This document shows, piece by piece, positions 26,475 to 34,997 of a stretch of DNA of 64,000 bases. Each line of letters opens with the position of its first letter. Position 1 is the stretch's first letter. The stretch is from JBOGNO01 sp050747245 (GTDB lineage Bacteria > Acidobacteriota > Terriglobia > Acidiferrales > UBA7541). Below the pieces are notes generated by a model. The model made no database searches and was not told the origin of the DNA. It worked only from the letters and a program-made list of their open reading frames with translations. The position numbers and the translations under genes are program-made. The DNA is taken from assembly GCA_050747245.1 (NCBI GenBank), contig JBOGNO010000004.1, positions 186,001-250,000 of the forward strand. The letters are read 5' to 3'.

Positions 26475-26906
26475 TCACTTTCGTCTTTTTGCTCTCCGAG
26501 TCCGTGCCCGTTTTCTCTTAGCAGAAGCCTTCTTGCCTCCCGTTCGCCCGGTCACGCTCATCTTGATCGCCATCGGGTGCCTCGGCTCGTAGAGGCCGAG
26601 CGTCTCGCCGTCGGGTAGTTTGAGTTGCGTCAGCAACCCCCAGCGTTCGGTAGTGATCGGCATGGTGAACTCGACGCCCATTGCCTCGAGCCTCGCGACC
26701 TCGGCCTTGATATCCGCGCACATCAGGAAGAGCTCGTGGCGGGCTCGCTCTTCGGCGGGATGTATCGCGATTTCGCCGGGAGGCGCTGCGAAGATCAGCC
26801 ACCCGTGTCCCGCATCCACGGATGGAAACTTAAGCACGTCGCGGAAAAACGCTCGCAACGCGTCGGCATTCTTGCTGTAAAAAATTGTGTGTACACCGCC
26901 TATCAT
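26475..26906 (-). CDS. VOC (glyoxalase/bleomycin-resistance) family protein
   Basis: A 143-residue protein with one vicinal-oxygen-chelate domain: MIGGVHTIFYSKNADALRAF at the start, GHGWLIFAAP, ELFLMCADIKAEVARLEAMG and LKLPDGETLGLYEPRHP. I chose the ATG at 26906 because GGAGGGCG precedes it; an upstream start would add 39 unrelated residues. The usual function is metal-dependent chemistry on small molecules (glyoxalase, dioxygenase, fosfomycin thiol transfer), but no specific activity can be assigned. The last 20 residues are extremely basic (GKKASAKRKRARTRRAKRRK). Confidence 0.8.
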   Translation of the reverse strand: MIGGVHTIFYSKNADALRAFFRDVLKFPSVDAGHGWLIFAAPPGEIAIHPAEERARHELFLMCADIKAEVARLEAMGVEFTMPITTERWGLLTQLKLPDGETLGLYEPRHPMAIKMSVTGRTGGKKASAKRKRARTRRAKRRK

Positions 26907-27138
26907 TTTTCGCCCTCCTCTCGGCAGCCGGCAAGATACCACTCCAGCACAGAACGCAGCATTCGGAATCTGGCGGTAGCCCGATGCCCTGTCCCGTGCC
27001 AAATATCTCCCGCAATCGTACAATACCCAAGGCGGCTACCCGTTTAGAGCCTCCTGCGTCTACACAACTCATGGGGTGGCCTGAGCGGAACCTCTAAACA
27101 ATGTCAGCGCCTGGTTCAGCGGATTTTCGGGGGTAACC

Positions 27139-30012
27139 ATGCAAAAGCTTTGGCAGGACTTGCGCTATGGATTGCGAATGTTGGCGAAGGCGCCGGGGTT
27201 CACCGCTGTCGCCGTGCTGACTCTGGCGCTGGGCATTGGCGCGAACACCGCGATTTTCAGCCTCATTGACGCGGTCATGTTGCGTTCTCTGCCGGTCGAG
27301 AATCCCAGCCAATTGGTCGTCTTGAAATGGAGCGCGCGCAATGCCCCGAAAATCCACGGCTACATGTCTTCGGGCGATTGTCCGTCGAATCTCCGTTTCG
27401 GCGAGGCGAATCCCTCCGGCTGCTCGTTTTCCGAGCCCGTCTTCCGCGAGATCGCGCAATCCAATACGTTCTCGGGAGTCACCGCGTTCGCCGGCTCCGG
27501 TCGTCTCGATTTGACCGGCAACGGCCCCGCAACCGTCATCAACGGCCAGCTAGTCTCCGGAGATTTCTTCCGCACTCTGGGCGTAAAAACTGCGGCCGGC
27601 CGCCTGTTCGAGCCCAGCGACGATTCGCCCGCGGCGGCGCCTGTCGCCGTGCTCAATTATGGCTATTGGCAAAGCGCCTTTGGCGGCTCTCGCGATGTGC
27701 TCGGCCGCACCATCCAATTGAATAGCGTCCCTTTCACCATCATTGGCGTCGCCGAATCGCGATTCACCGGAATTACTCCAGGCAGCGATTATGACGTTTG
27801 GCTGCCTCTCTCCGCTGGGCAGCGGATTACCGAACAGCGCCACTGGCACAACCGCCAGGCCGACGTCACATTCTGGTGGCTGACGGTTATCGGCCGCCTC
27901 AAACCCGGCACGCCCTTGGCACAGGCGCAAGCGGCCGCGAGCGGCCTTTTCCGCAACGAAATGCTGCATGGCGAGGTGCCGCTCTTCAATGCCGGCGCTG
28001 GAATGCCCTCGCCCGGCGGGCCAGCGCCTGGTGGTGGCCCGGCCCGCTCGCAAGTGATTGTGGGAGGCCCCATGCCCGCGCCCCCGGGCGCAAGATCGGC
28101 AAATCCAGCACCCGGCAGCCGCCCGGCAGGCCCTAACATGGCTTTCGGCCCGATGCCTGTCCCTGCCGGGGGCAAGGGCCCGGTGAAAATGGCCCCACCG
28201 CCGCCCGGGGCGCCCGCCCTGTCAGCGAACGCCGCTCCCGGCCAGCCGCCGGCCGCTCCACCGAGCGGACCACAGACATTGTCCAAGCCGGACGATGAGC
28301 CCGCCATCACTCTTGTTCCCGCGCAAACCGGCCTGACCGGCTCGCGCGGGCGGTACTCCAATCCGCTTTACGTCCTGATGCTCGCCGTCGGAATTATTTT
28401 GCTGATCGCCTGCGCCAATGTCGCGGGCCTGATGCTCGCGCGCTCCGCAGCGCGACGCAAGGAAATGGCTGTGCGTTTGGCGCTGGGAGCGGGCCGCGCG
28501 CGCATCACGCGTCAGCTCTTGACCGAAAGCGTCCTCCTCTCGGTCCTCGGCGGAGTGCTCGGAATCTTTTTCGCCTACTGGGGCGCGCACGCCATCATTT
28601 CATTCGTTTCGAGCAATCAGACGCGCCCGCTCGGATTCGCCACCGGTGTAGACCTCCGCGTCCTCGGATTTACGGTCGCGGTATCGCTCCTCACTGGAAT
28701 TCTTTTTGGCATCGCGCCGGCATTTCGCAGCGCGCTCGTCGATCTGACGCCGGTGCTCAAGGAGGGCGAAGGCATGTCCGCGAGTTCCGGGCACTCTGGC
28801 GGAAAATGGTTCAGCATCGGCAATGCGCTCGTGGTAGCGCAAGTAGCGCTTGCCATCGTTGTGCTCGTGGGCGCCGGGCTGCTGGTGCGCACGCTCGCGA
28901 ATCTGCGCAGCGTTGACGCCGGCTTCGATTCCCACAACATCCTCATTTTCGGAATCGATCCCACTCTCGCCGGCTATAAAGACGCGCAGATTGACAGCTT
29001 CTATCGCGATTTGCAGGGCCGCTTGTCCGAAACGCCGGGCGTGAAATCGGCGAGCTACTCGATGATGCCGCTTCTGAGCGGCGGCCTGATGATCACCGGC
29101 TTCCACTGGCCGGGCACGCCGCAGGATCAGGAGTCCGATGCAGACGTTCTTGACGTCGGGCCGAATTTTTTTGAGACCCTGCACATTCCGTTTCTCGCTG
29201 GCCGCGGCTTCAACGCCTCCGATTTTGCGATCGCCACGTCCAATCGCGGGCCCTCGCCTAGCGCAGCGCCCACTCCCGTGATTGTGAACCAGGCCTTCGT
29301 CGAGAAATACCTCGGCAAGGAAAATCCTCTCGGAAAGCTGTTCGGCCAAGGGCCCGCGGATGAAAATGGCCCTGCAAGCGCGGGCTACGAAATCGTCGGC
29401 GTCGTGCGCGATGCGAAATATAACGACCTGCGCCGCGAAATCCACGCCACGATGTACGCGCCGCAGGGCGGCGGCGGAGCCTCGTTCGAATTGCGCACCG
29501 CCGCCGATCCTCAAGCCATTCTTCCCGCCATTCGCCAGGTCGTGGCGCAAGTAAACGCGAATTTGCCGCTCTTCGACGTGCAAACCGAGTCGCAGCAAAT
29601 CGATCGCCTCCTGTTTCAAGAACGCCTCGTCGCACGGCTCTCCGGGTTTTTTGGCGCGCTCGCGCTGCTCCTCGCGTGCGTGGGATTGTACGGCTTGCTT
29701 TCCTACGAAGTTTCGCGCCGCACGCGCGAAATCGGCATTCGCATGGCCCTTGGAGCACAGCCGGCGAGCGTCCTGAAGCTGGTCCTGCTTCAGGGAGTTG
29801 TGCTCGCGCTGGTCGGAGCCGCCGTCGGCGTCGGCGTGGCGCTTGGAGTAACGCGCTATTTGGCCGATATGCTCTACGGAGTCCACGCCAACGATCCCGC
29901 GACCATCGTCGCCGTCGCCGTGCTCTTGACTCTCGTCGCTTTCGCCGCGTGTTACATTCCCGCGCGCCGCGCCACCCGCGTAGATCCCATGGTCGCCCTC
30001 CGCTACGAGTGA
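27139..30012 (+). CDS. MacB-like duplicated orphan permease (ADOP family)
   Basis: A 957-residue ABC-type permease with no ATPase gene beside it. It follows the ADOP plan: N-terminal LWQDLRYGLRMLAKAPGFT, transmembrane helix 1 (AVAVLTLALGIGANTAIFSL), a MacB periplasmic core, an FtsX-type three-helix block around 410-560, a second periplasmic core, and a final FtsX block ending PARRATRVDPMVALRYE. The family is typical of acidobacteria; MacB relatives are mechanotransmission exporters. An unusual Pro/Gly/Ala-rich segment of about 110 residues (nt 28000-28330) is inserted late in the first periplasmic domain. The start follows GGGGGTAACC. A divergent 232 bp gap separates it from the VOC gene. Confidence 0.9.
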   Translation: MQKLWQDLRYGLRMLAKAPGFTAVAVLTLALGIGANTAIFSLIDAVMLRSLPVENPSQLVVLKWSARNAPKIHGYMSSGDCPSNLRFGEANPSGCSFSEPVFREIAQSNTFSGVTAFAGSGRLDLTGNGPATVINGQLVSGDFFRTLGVKTAAGRLFEPSDDSPAAAPVAVLNYGYWQSAFGGSRDVLGRTIQLNSVPFTIIGVAESRFTGITPGSDYDVWLPLSAGQRITEQRHWHNRQADVTFWWLTVIGRLKPGTPLAQAQAAASGLFRNEMLHGEVPLFNAGAGMPSPGGPAPGGGPARSQVIVGGPMPAPPGARSANPAPGSRPAGPNMAFGPMPVPAGGKGPVKMAPPPPGAPALSANAAPGQPPAAPPSGPQTLSKPDDEPAITLVPAQTGLTGSRGRYSNPLYVLMLAVGIILLIACANVAGLMLARSAARRKEMAVRLALGAGRARITRQLLTESVLLSVLGGVLGIFFAYWGAHAIISFVSSNQTRPLGFATGVDLRVLGFTVAVSLLTGILFGIAPAFRSALVDLTPVLKEGEGMSASSGHSGGKWFSIGNALVVAQVALAIVVLVGAGLLVRTLANLRSVDAGFDSHNILIFGIDPTLAGYKDAQIDSFYRDLQGRLSETPGVKSASYSMMPLLSGGLMITGFHWPGTPQDQESDADVLDVGPNFFETLHIPFLAGRGFNASDFAIATSNRGPSPSAAPTPVIVNQAFVEKYLGKENPLGKLFGQGPADENGPASAGYEIVGVVRDAKYNDLRREIHATMYAPQGGGGASFELRTAADPQAILPAIRQVVAQVNANLPLFDVQTESQQIDRLLFQERLVARLSGFFGALALLLACVGLYGLLSYEVSRRTREIGIRMALGAQPASVLKLVLLQGVVLALVGAAVGVGVALGVTRYLADMLYGVHANDPATIVAVAVLLTLVAFAACYIPARRATRVDPMVALRYE

Positions 30013-30496
30013 AATTTGAGCGCCGAATTCTAACGTGCCCTCATCGGCATATCTCTGTTTTTCAGCGACGACAGAGGCTGGACAACCGAAATGCCATTTA
30101 GATAATCTATTTACCTCGAGTACGAAGACCTTTTCCACGCGCCTCTTTGTAGATCCCGATTCCATTCTTCCTGCCAAAACCTTCCTATCTTGCTAAAAGA
30201 AAGACATATACGTCGTGGCCACGATCCCCCTGCGATTGATGTGGCGGCCAAATTGCTCCGCTCTCCGCGGGAGCTCAGCCTATAACTGCCCTATCGCATA
30301 TTAATTGTTTGCGCAGAGAATGCTTGACGCTCCCCGGCGCAAAGCGCAGACTCGCCGCCGGGGTCGGCTCCTGCTTCATGTCCCGTCCCATCTTTCCAGA
30401 CCTCAATTTGACGAGCAGAGCATCAAGGTCCTAAAACGAAACAGCAATGGCTAGGCTCGAGTGTAACCAGCCCGCCCTTGCTCATAGGAGAGTCTC
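30013..30496 (+). other. 484 bp intergenic region
   Basis: No convincing ORF, tRNA or known riboswitch is recognised. The 3' end carries TAGGAGAG, a ribosome site for the propeller gene at 30497. A short hairpin-capable GC-rich stretch lies around 30330-30365. Otherwise I see nothing in it. Confidence 0.5.
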
Positions 30497-33400
30497 ATGC
30501 CCCTTCGCCGCCCGAACGCCCTCTTAAATTACATTTCATCGCTGCGCCGCCGCGCTCGGCTCCTGCGACGAGTGTGCACGGTAGCCGCGCTGTTCTGCGC
30601 CGGGCTGCTGACCGTGGTATGCGCGCCCGCGCACGCGCAGACCGTCGCCGCAACCGTGACGGCGGGGACAAACCCGCTCGGGGTTGGTGTGAACCCGGTG
30701 ACGAATATGATGTATGTCGCCAACAGCGGCAGCGCCAACGTGACCGTGATAAACGGGGCGACCAACGCTACCACAACCGTGGCGACGGGCAACTCGCCGC
30801 ACGCGGCTGCCGTCAACCTGCTGACGAACCAGATTTACGTAGCCAATAGCGGCGACAACACCGTTTCCGTGATTGACGGAGCCACAAATACTGTGGTCGC
30901 GACCGTGCCTGTAGGTACATTCCCGAGCTGGATCGCCGTGAACCCCGCGACCAACCAAATTTATGTGACCAATAATGGCACCAACACCGTGAGCGTAATC
31001 GACGGGGTCACAAATACCGTGGCGGCGACGGTGACTGTGGGCACCACGCCCAATTCGGTGGTCGTGAACTCGGTAACCAACAAAATTTTTGAGGCGGATC
31101 AGAACAGCAATACTGTGACCGTGATTGATGGGGCGACGAACACCGTAACTGCAACCGTCACTGTCGGGACGACCCCCGTTTCCGTTGCCGTGAACCCGGT
31201 CACAAACAAGATTTACGTGGGCAATCAGGCTAGTAATACTGTCTCTGTGATTGACGGGGCGACGAACACCGTCGTCGCGACCGTTCCCGTGGGTGCAGTA
31301 TCGGCATTGTTGGACGTGAACCCGGTCACAAACAAGGTTTATGTCCCCAACAATGGCGGCAACACCGTAAGCGTGATCGACGGCGCCACAAATACTGTAG
31401 TGGCGACCGTGCCTGTGGGTGCGAGCCCGAATGCAGTTGCCGTGAACCGGCTGACCAACCTGATCTACGTGGCCAATGAAAACGGTGGCAGCGTAACCGT
31501 GATTGACGGGTCGGCGAACGCCGTGACGGCTACAGTCGCCGTGGGTTCGGGGCCCACAACGCTCAACTTGAACCCGGTGACGAACAAGATTTATGTACCC
31601 AACCAAAATACCAACAACGTGACCGTGATTGACGGCGCCACCAACGCCACCAACACTGTGGCCGTGGGCACGAATCCCATCGTGCTGGCCGTAAACCCGG
31701 TCGCCAACCAGATTTACGTGCCCAATCAGAGCGATAACACCGTGACCGTGATTGACGGGACGGGCGTAAATTCACCCATGAATGTGACCGTGGGCGCGGC
31801 TCCTTCTATGGCTGCCGTGAACCCACTCACCGACCGGATCTTCGTCATCAATCAGAACGACAATACTGTCTCTGTTGTGGATGGGGCCACCAACACTGTG
31901 ACCGCGACCGTGCCTGTGGGCGCGAACCCGGCTTGGGTAGTTGTGAACCCGGTGACCAACGAGATCTACGTCGCAAGTGTCAGCAGCAACAATGTGACCG
32001 TGATTGATGGGGCGACAAACACCGTAACTGCAACAGTCGCTGTCGGGACCACCCCGGTTTCCGCTGCCGTGAACCCGGTCACAAACAAGGTTTACGTGGA
32101 CAATCAGGCTAGCAATACTGTCTCTGTGATTGACGGGGCGACGAACACCGTCATCGCCACCGTTCCTGCGGGTTCAGTGTTGGCATTGTTAGCCTTGAAC
32201 CCGGTCACAAACAAGATCTATGTTCCGAATTTCAACAGCAACACCGTGACCGTGATTGACGGTGCCACTAACACTGCAGTGGCGACCGTGCCTGTTGGCA
32301 CGAACCCGAATATGGTTGCTGTGAATTCGCTGACCAATAAGATCTACGTGGCCAATGCAAACGGCGGCACCGTGAGCGTGATTGACGGGGCGTCAGATAC
32401 CGTCACTGCGACCCTCGCTGTGGGCACGGGGCCGACTTCGCTAGCCGTGAACCTCGTGACGAACAAGATTTACGTGGCCAATGCAAATGCAGCCAGCAAT
32501 TCCGTGACCGTGATTGACGGCACGACTAACACAACCACCACCGTGGCTGCGGGCGGGCACCCGCTTTTCCCCGCCGTGAACCCGGTGACCAACCAGATCT
32601 ATGTCGCAAATCATGACAGCGCCAACGTGACCGTGCTGACCGAACAGCAGGTGCAAACGATTCCCCTGACCACAACGATCACACCCCTGTCAAACAATGA
32701 GACCGCCAACACCACGCCCACATTTACCTTCACGGCCACTAGCACGTTCGCTCCCACGGCGCCCCCTCCCGATGCCGTGTTCTTTCAGGTGGACACCTGG
32801 CAGGGGCCGTGGGCTCCGGCCACAGCCACGAACACACCCGGGAGCTTTACGGGCACGCTTTCAACACTTCTCGTTGGCACTCACATCCTCTACGCCTATG
32901 CCACTGACGGGCAGGATTCCATCGCAGGGTCGAATAGTAATGGCAGCCCGATAATCGGCAATATCGCAGCATACCTCTTTCTTGTGATCCCGCCCCAGCC
33001 GCCAACGATTACCAGCGCCGCGAGCACCACGTTCACCACCGGCGTGTTCGGATCCTTCACCGTCACCACCACCGGCACCCCCACACCCAGCCTCACCAAG
33101 ACGGGATTCCTGCCGAATGGCGTGACGTTCACCGATAATGGCGACGGCACCGCCACGCTTTCTGGCACATCGACTTTGGCGGGCAGTTTTCCGCTGACCA
33201 TTACCGCCACCAATATCGTGACCTCCGTGAACCAGGCCTTCACGCTGAAAGTGACCGGCCCCTTCGGCGTCGTTTCTCCCTCCGGCGTGGATTTCGGCAC
33301 CGTTTTTCTGGGCGATGAACCGGCGCAGAAATTGACACTGAAAAATACCGGCGATGTGACGCTCACGGGAATTCACGTCACGCTCGTTCCCGGTCCGGGA

Positions 33401-33904
33401 GTGGCTTTCCGCGACTATCAGCTCGATGGCGAGTGCCCCGCATCGCTCGCGCCGGGGAAGAGCTGCACGCTCCGGCTTTCCTTGCACTCGGATGAAAACG
33501 GAAATCCCACCGCCACCGTCCAGTTTGCCGATAACGCTCCGGGATCTCCCGTGCAGGTACATGTGACCGCCACGGTCATCGATCCCCACGCCGAATTCGA
33601 TCCTTCGAGCCTCCAGTTCGGCGCCGTGACCGTGCACGCCAGCGTCGCGAAAACCGTCACGCTGCAAAACGAAGGAACCACCCCGCTGATCATTCCCGTT
33701 AACGGCGTCTCCATCACCGGTGCGAATTCCGGAGACTTCACGCAGAGCAATAATTGTCCGGGTTCCCTCGCCCCGGGGCACCAGTGCAAGTTCAATGTGA
33801 CGTTCACTCCTACGGCGACGGGCGCGCGCTCCGCACACTTGACGGTTATGGACAATGAGCGCGGCGGTAAACAAAACGTGCACCTTTCCGGCCGCGGTAA
33901 ATAG
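30497..33904 (+). CDS. Secreted YVTN-family beta-propeller protein with Ig-like C-terminal domains
   Basis: An 1135-residue exported protein. The signal peptide ends CAPAHAQ. Sixteen YVTN-type blades of about 42 residues follow (consensus VNPVTNKIYVAN...NTVSVIDGATNTV), then a bacterial Ig-like stretch (about 720-830), a putative-Ig module (TFTTGVFGSFTVTTTGTPTP) and two abnormal-spindle/choice-of-anchor-D-like modules (SGVDFGTVFLGDEPAQKLTL; SSLQFGAVTVHASVAKTVTL). Blades 2-9 match blades 9-16 at an offset of seven, near 879 bp in DNA, suggesting duplication of a whole seven-bladed propeller. Such proteins are surface or extracellular; no partner is evident. High Asn/Thr/Val content distinguishes it from its neighbours. 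Confidence 0.88.
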   Translation: MPLRRPNALLNYISSLRRRARLLRRVCTVAALFCAGLLTVVCAPAHAQTVAATVTAGTNPLGVGVNPVTNMMYVANSGSANVTVINGATNATTTVATGNSPHAAAVNLLTNQIYVANSGDNTVSVIDGATNTVVATVPVGTFPSWIAVNPATNQIYVTNNGTNTVSVIDGVTNTVAATVTVGTTPNSVVVNSVTNKIFEADQNSNTVTVIDGATNTVTATVTVGTTPVSVAVNPVTNKIYVGNQASNTVSVIDGATNTVVATVPVGAVSALLDVNPVTNKVYVPNNGGNTVSVIDGATNTVVATVPVGASPNAVAVNRLTNLIYVANENGGSVTVIDGSANAVTATVAVGSGPTTLNLNPVTNKIYVPNQNTNNVTVIDGATNATNTVAVGTNPIVLAVNPVANQIYVPNQSDNTVTVIDGTGVNSPMNVTVGAAPSMAAVNPLTDRIFVINQNDNTVSVVDGATNTVTATVPVGANPAWVVVNPVTNEIYVASVSSNNVTVIDGATNTVTATVAVGTTPVSAAVNPVTNKVYVDNQASNTVSVIDGATNTVIATVPAGSVLALLALNPVTNKIYVPNFNSNTVTVIDGATNTAVATVPVGTNPNMVAVNSLTNKIYVANANGGTVSVIDGASDTVTATLAVGTGPTSLAVNLVTNKIYVANANAASNSVTVIDGTTNTTTTVAAGGHPLFPAVNPVTNQIYVANHDSANVTVLTEQQVQTIPLTTTITPLSNNETANTTPTFTFTATSTFAPTAPPPDAVFFQVDTWQGPWAPATATNTPGSFTGTLSTLLVGTHILYAYATDGQDSIAGSNSNGSPIIGNIAAYLFLVIPPQPPTITSAASTTFTTGVFGSFTVTTTGTPTPSLTKTGFLPNGVTFTDNGDGTATLSGTSTLAGSFPLTITATNIVTSVNQAFTLKVTGPFGVVSPSGVDFGTVFLGDEPAQKLTLKNTGDVTLTGIHVTLVPGPGVAFRDYQLDGECPASLAPGKSCTLRLSLHSDENGNPTATVQFADNAPGSPVQVHVTATVIDPHAEFDPSSLQFGAVTVHASVAKTVTLQNEGTTPLIIPVNGVSITGANSGDFTQSNNCPGSLAPGHQCKFNVTFTPTATGARSAHLTVMDNERGGKQNVHLSGRGK

Positions 33905-33989
33905 CGCCGCTTCTCCGCCGCGGCGCAGACAGAACAATCTGCCTGCGCGTGGAAGTGTGCCTCGCCGCGGCCGACTGAAATGCAGCCTC

Positions 33990-34036
33990 GCGGTCCGCGC
34001 CGCGTCGATCCCATGGTCGCCCTCCGCTACGAATGA
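33990..34036 (+). pseudogene. Orphan C-terminal tail of an ADOP permease
   Basis: The frame PRRVDPMVALRYE followed by TGA reproduces the last 13 residues of the permease ending at 30012. The DNA is identical over 26 bp (34007-34032 versus 29983-30008). No upstream permease sequence is recognisable, so this is a remnant of a second ADOP gene or a recombination footprint. Confidence 0.7.
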
Positions 34037-34186
34037 TTCGCCCGCAGCTTGGCATTCACCGCGCCATTTTGGAGTGCGGCGGCTGGACGCCGCTTTTCTT
34101 TTCGGTAGCCTTGGAAGTGCGGCGCGTTGTTTGCGTCCCGGATGGTTTCACGGGACGGCTCGACGCCGCTTTGCCTGACTATCGCC

Positions 34187-34316
34187 GTCTGCACCCCGAC
34201 GCTTCTCCTCGCGGTGGCGTTGTCGCGCCGCCTTCTTTGACTGTCATTCTGAGTCCGCCTGGGCGGACGAAGAATCTCTCCCCCTAATAACGCCCAGCGG
34301 GCGTGCCTCTCTGTTT
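34187..34316 (+). repeat. Direct repeat A (about 130 bp)
   Basis: From GTCTGCA to CTGTTT this stretch matches 34619-34755 with scattered substitutions and small length differences. Identical blocks include GGCGTTGTCGCGCCGCCTTC and GAAGAATCTCTCCCCCTA. The palindromic element at 34245-34276 lies inside it. Confidence 0.8.
34245..34276 (+). repeat. Palindromic element, version 1
   Basis: Outer arms ATTCT and AGAAT are complementary. Between GAG and CGA lies TCCGCC-TG-GGCGGA, a 6-bp stem. The outer parts match 34677-34715 and 57495-57527, while the central stem sequence differs but stays self-complementary. Confidence 0.7.
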
Positions 34317-34328
34317 AGGCTAAAAGTC

Positions 34329-34543
34329 GAAAAGTTAACTTGGCGTTTTGTCTCGATTAGAATTGGCCTCCGTCCTTTGTTTTCAATAGGTTAGGTGGTG
34401 CGTTGTTTCGGTGTGTGTTGCGGGTAGAAATCGGGCCTGGAAGCGGGTTTTTCTTGGAGTTTTCAGGTGCTGCTGAAGCGTCGCGGCGGTTGTGCTCTAC
34501 GGATGTTGCGCGGTCCATGCACCTCCTCCGAAAAAGTTGGAGC
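34329..34543 (-). repeat. Dispersed repeat family, copy 2 (inverted)
   Basis: On the minus strand this is the counterpart of 7063-7276: purine-rich start region with GGAGGAGGTGCATG, a shared central block, TTGAAAACAAAG, TAATCGAGACA and a 3' block with the AAGTTAACTT palindrome. It lies exactly between direct repeats A and B. Confidence 0.8.
34357..34518 (-). CDS. Candidate 53-residue small ORF inside repeat copy 2
   Basis: The ATG at 34518 follows GGAGGAGG and reads 53 codons to TAA at 34357-34359, the same length as copy 1 (7087-7248). The product contains RRDASAAPENSKKNPLPG and STRNTHRNN and ends LLKTKDGGQF. The ungapped match to copy 1 is 34 of 53 residues. It lies between two direct repeats with no known gene beside it. 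Whether it is translated is unclear, for the reasons given for copy 1. Confidence 0.4.
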   Translation of the reverse strand: MDRATSVEHNRRDASAAPENSKKNPLPGPISTRNTHRNNAPPNLLKTKDGGQF

Positions 34544-34618
34544 TAGCAACCAGTCTTAATAGTAACACGCAGGTAATGAAGGGCGAAGAGGAATGGGTGC
34601 GCCGTTTGTGTCTGCGCA

Positions 34619-34755
34619 GTCTGCAACCCGACGCCTCTCGTCGGGGCGGCGTTGTCGCGCCGCCTTCTCTGACTGTCATTCTGAGCCCCGATGACTCGTA
34701 TCGGGGCGAAGAATCTCTCCCCCTATAGCGCCCAGCGGGACGTGCCTTTCTGTTT
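34619..34755 (+). repeat. Direct repeat B (about 137 bp)
   Basis: Second copy of the repeat at 34187-34316, on the other side of the inverted dispersed-repeat copy. Its internal palindrome (34677-34715) has a different, longer central stem, CCCCGAT and ATCGGGG with a 7-nt loop. Confidence 0.8.
34677..34715 (+). repeat. Palindromic element, version 2
   Basis: CATTCTGAG, then stem CCCCGAT (34686-34692), loop GACTCGT, stem ATCGGGG (34700-34706), then CGAAGAATC. The outer ATTCT and AGAAT arms also pair. It has the same flanks as versions 1 and 3 with an unrelated but perfectly paired stem. Confidence 0.7.
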
Positions 34756-34983
34756 TCCATTATTGACGCACGCCTCTTACGCGTTTTATAGCGGCCACCC
34801 GGAGTTTACCCCGACGCTGCTTGTCGGGGCGCCCGTTTCGAGTCTGCCTCCGAGGACGAGGGGCGCGCCCTTTGGGGCGCTTCGTGCCCCGAAAATCACA
34901 TCGCCAGCCCCGGCGGAGCGGGCGTGCCGTTGTCCTTTCATCCCTCGCCTGCCGAAATCAAATCTTCAATTGAGTGAATCGGC

Positions 34984-34989
34984 TATAAT
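34984..34989 (+). promoter_or_regulatory. -10 element directly upstream of the restriction-modification gene
   Basis: TATAAT ends 5 bp before a GTG (34995) and 8 bp before the ATG (34998). A transcript would start at or next to the start codon, so the message is probably leaderless. Confidence 0.5.
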
Positions 34990-34997
34990 CCCGCGTG

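Larger units (their letters stand above)
33905..34994 (+). other. 1.1 kb gene-free, repeat-rich region
   Basis: No gene is supported except the candidate minus-strand small ORF at 34357-34518. It holds an orphan permease tail (33990-34036), two direct repeats of about 130 bp (34187-34316; 34619-34755), each containing a palindromic element, and an inverted copy of the dispersed repeat between them. Further hairpins lie around 34810-34835 (CCCCGACGC...GTCGGGGC). The 3' end carries the -10 of the restriction-modification gene. Confidence 0.75.

Noticed and set aside
26443..26521. 25-residue hydrophobic peptide MMPAIGLVILITFVFLLSES...
   Set aside because: No good ribosome site, overlaps the VOC gene end on the other strand, and too short to support without homologues.
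28600..30177. 525-residue minus-strand ORF opposite the ADOP permease
   Set aside because: It is the antisense shadow of a clearly conserved permease, with no recognisable domain.
30536..31606. 356-residue minus-strand ORF with repeats
   Set aside because: Antisense of the YVTN blades; its repetitive look comes from the repeated coding DNA.
32861..33937. 358-residue minus-strand ORF
   Set aside because: Antisense of the Ig-like part of the propeller protein; no signal peptide or domain.
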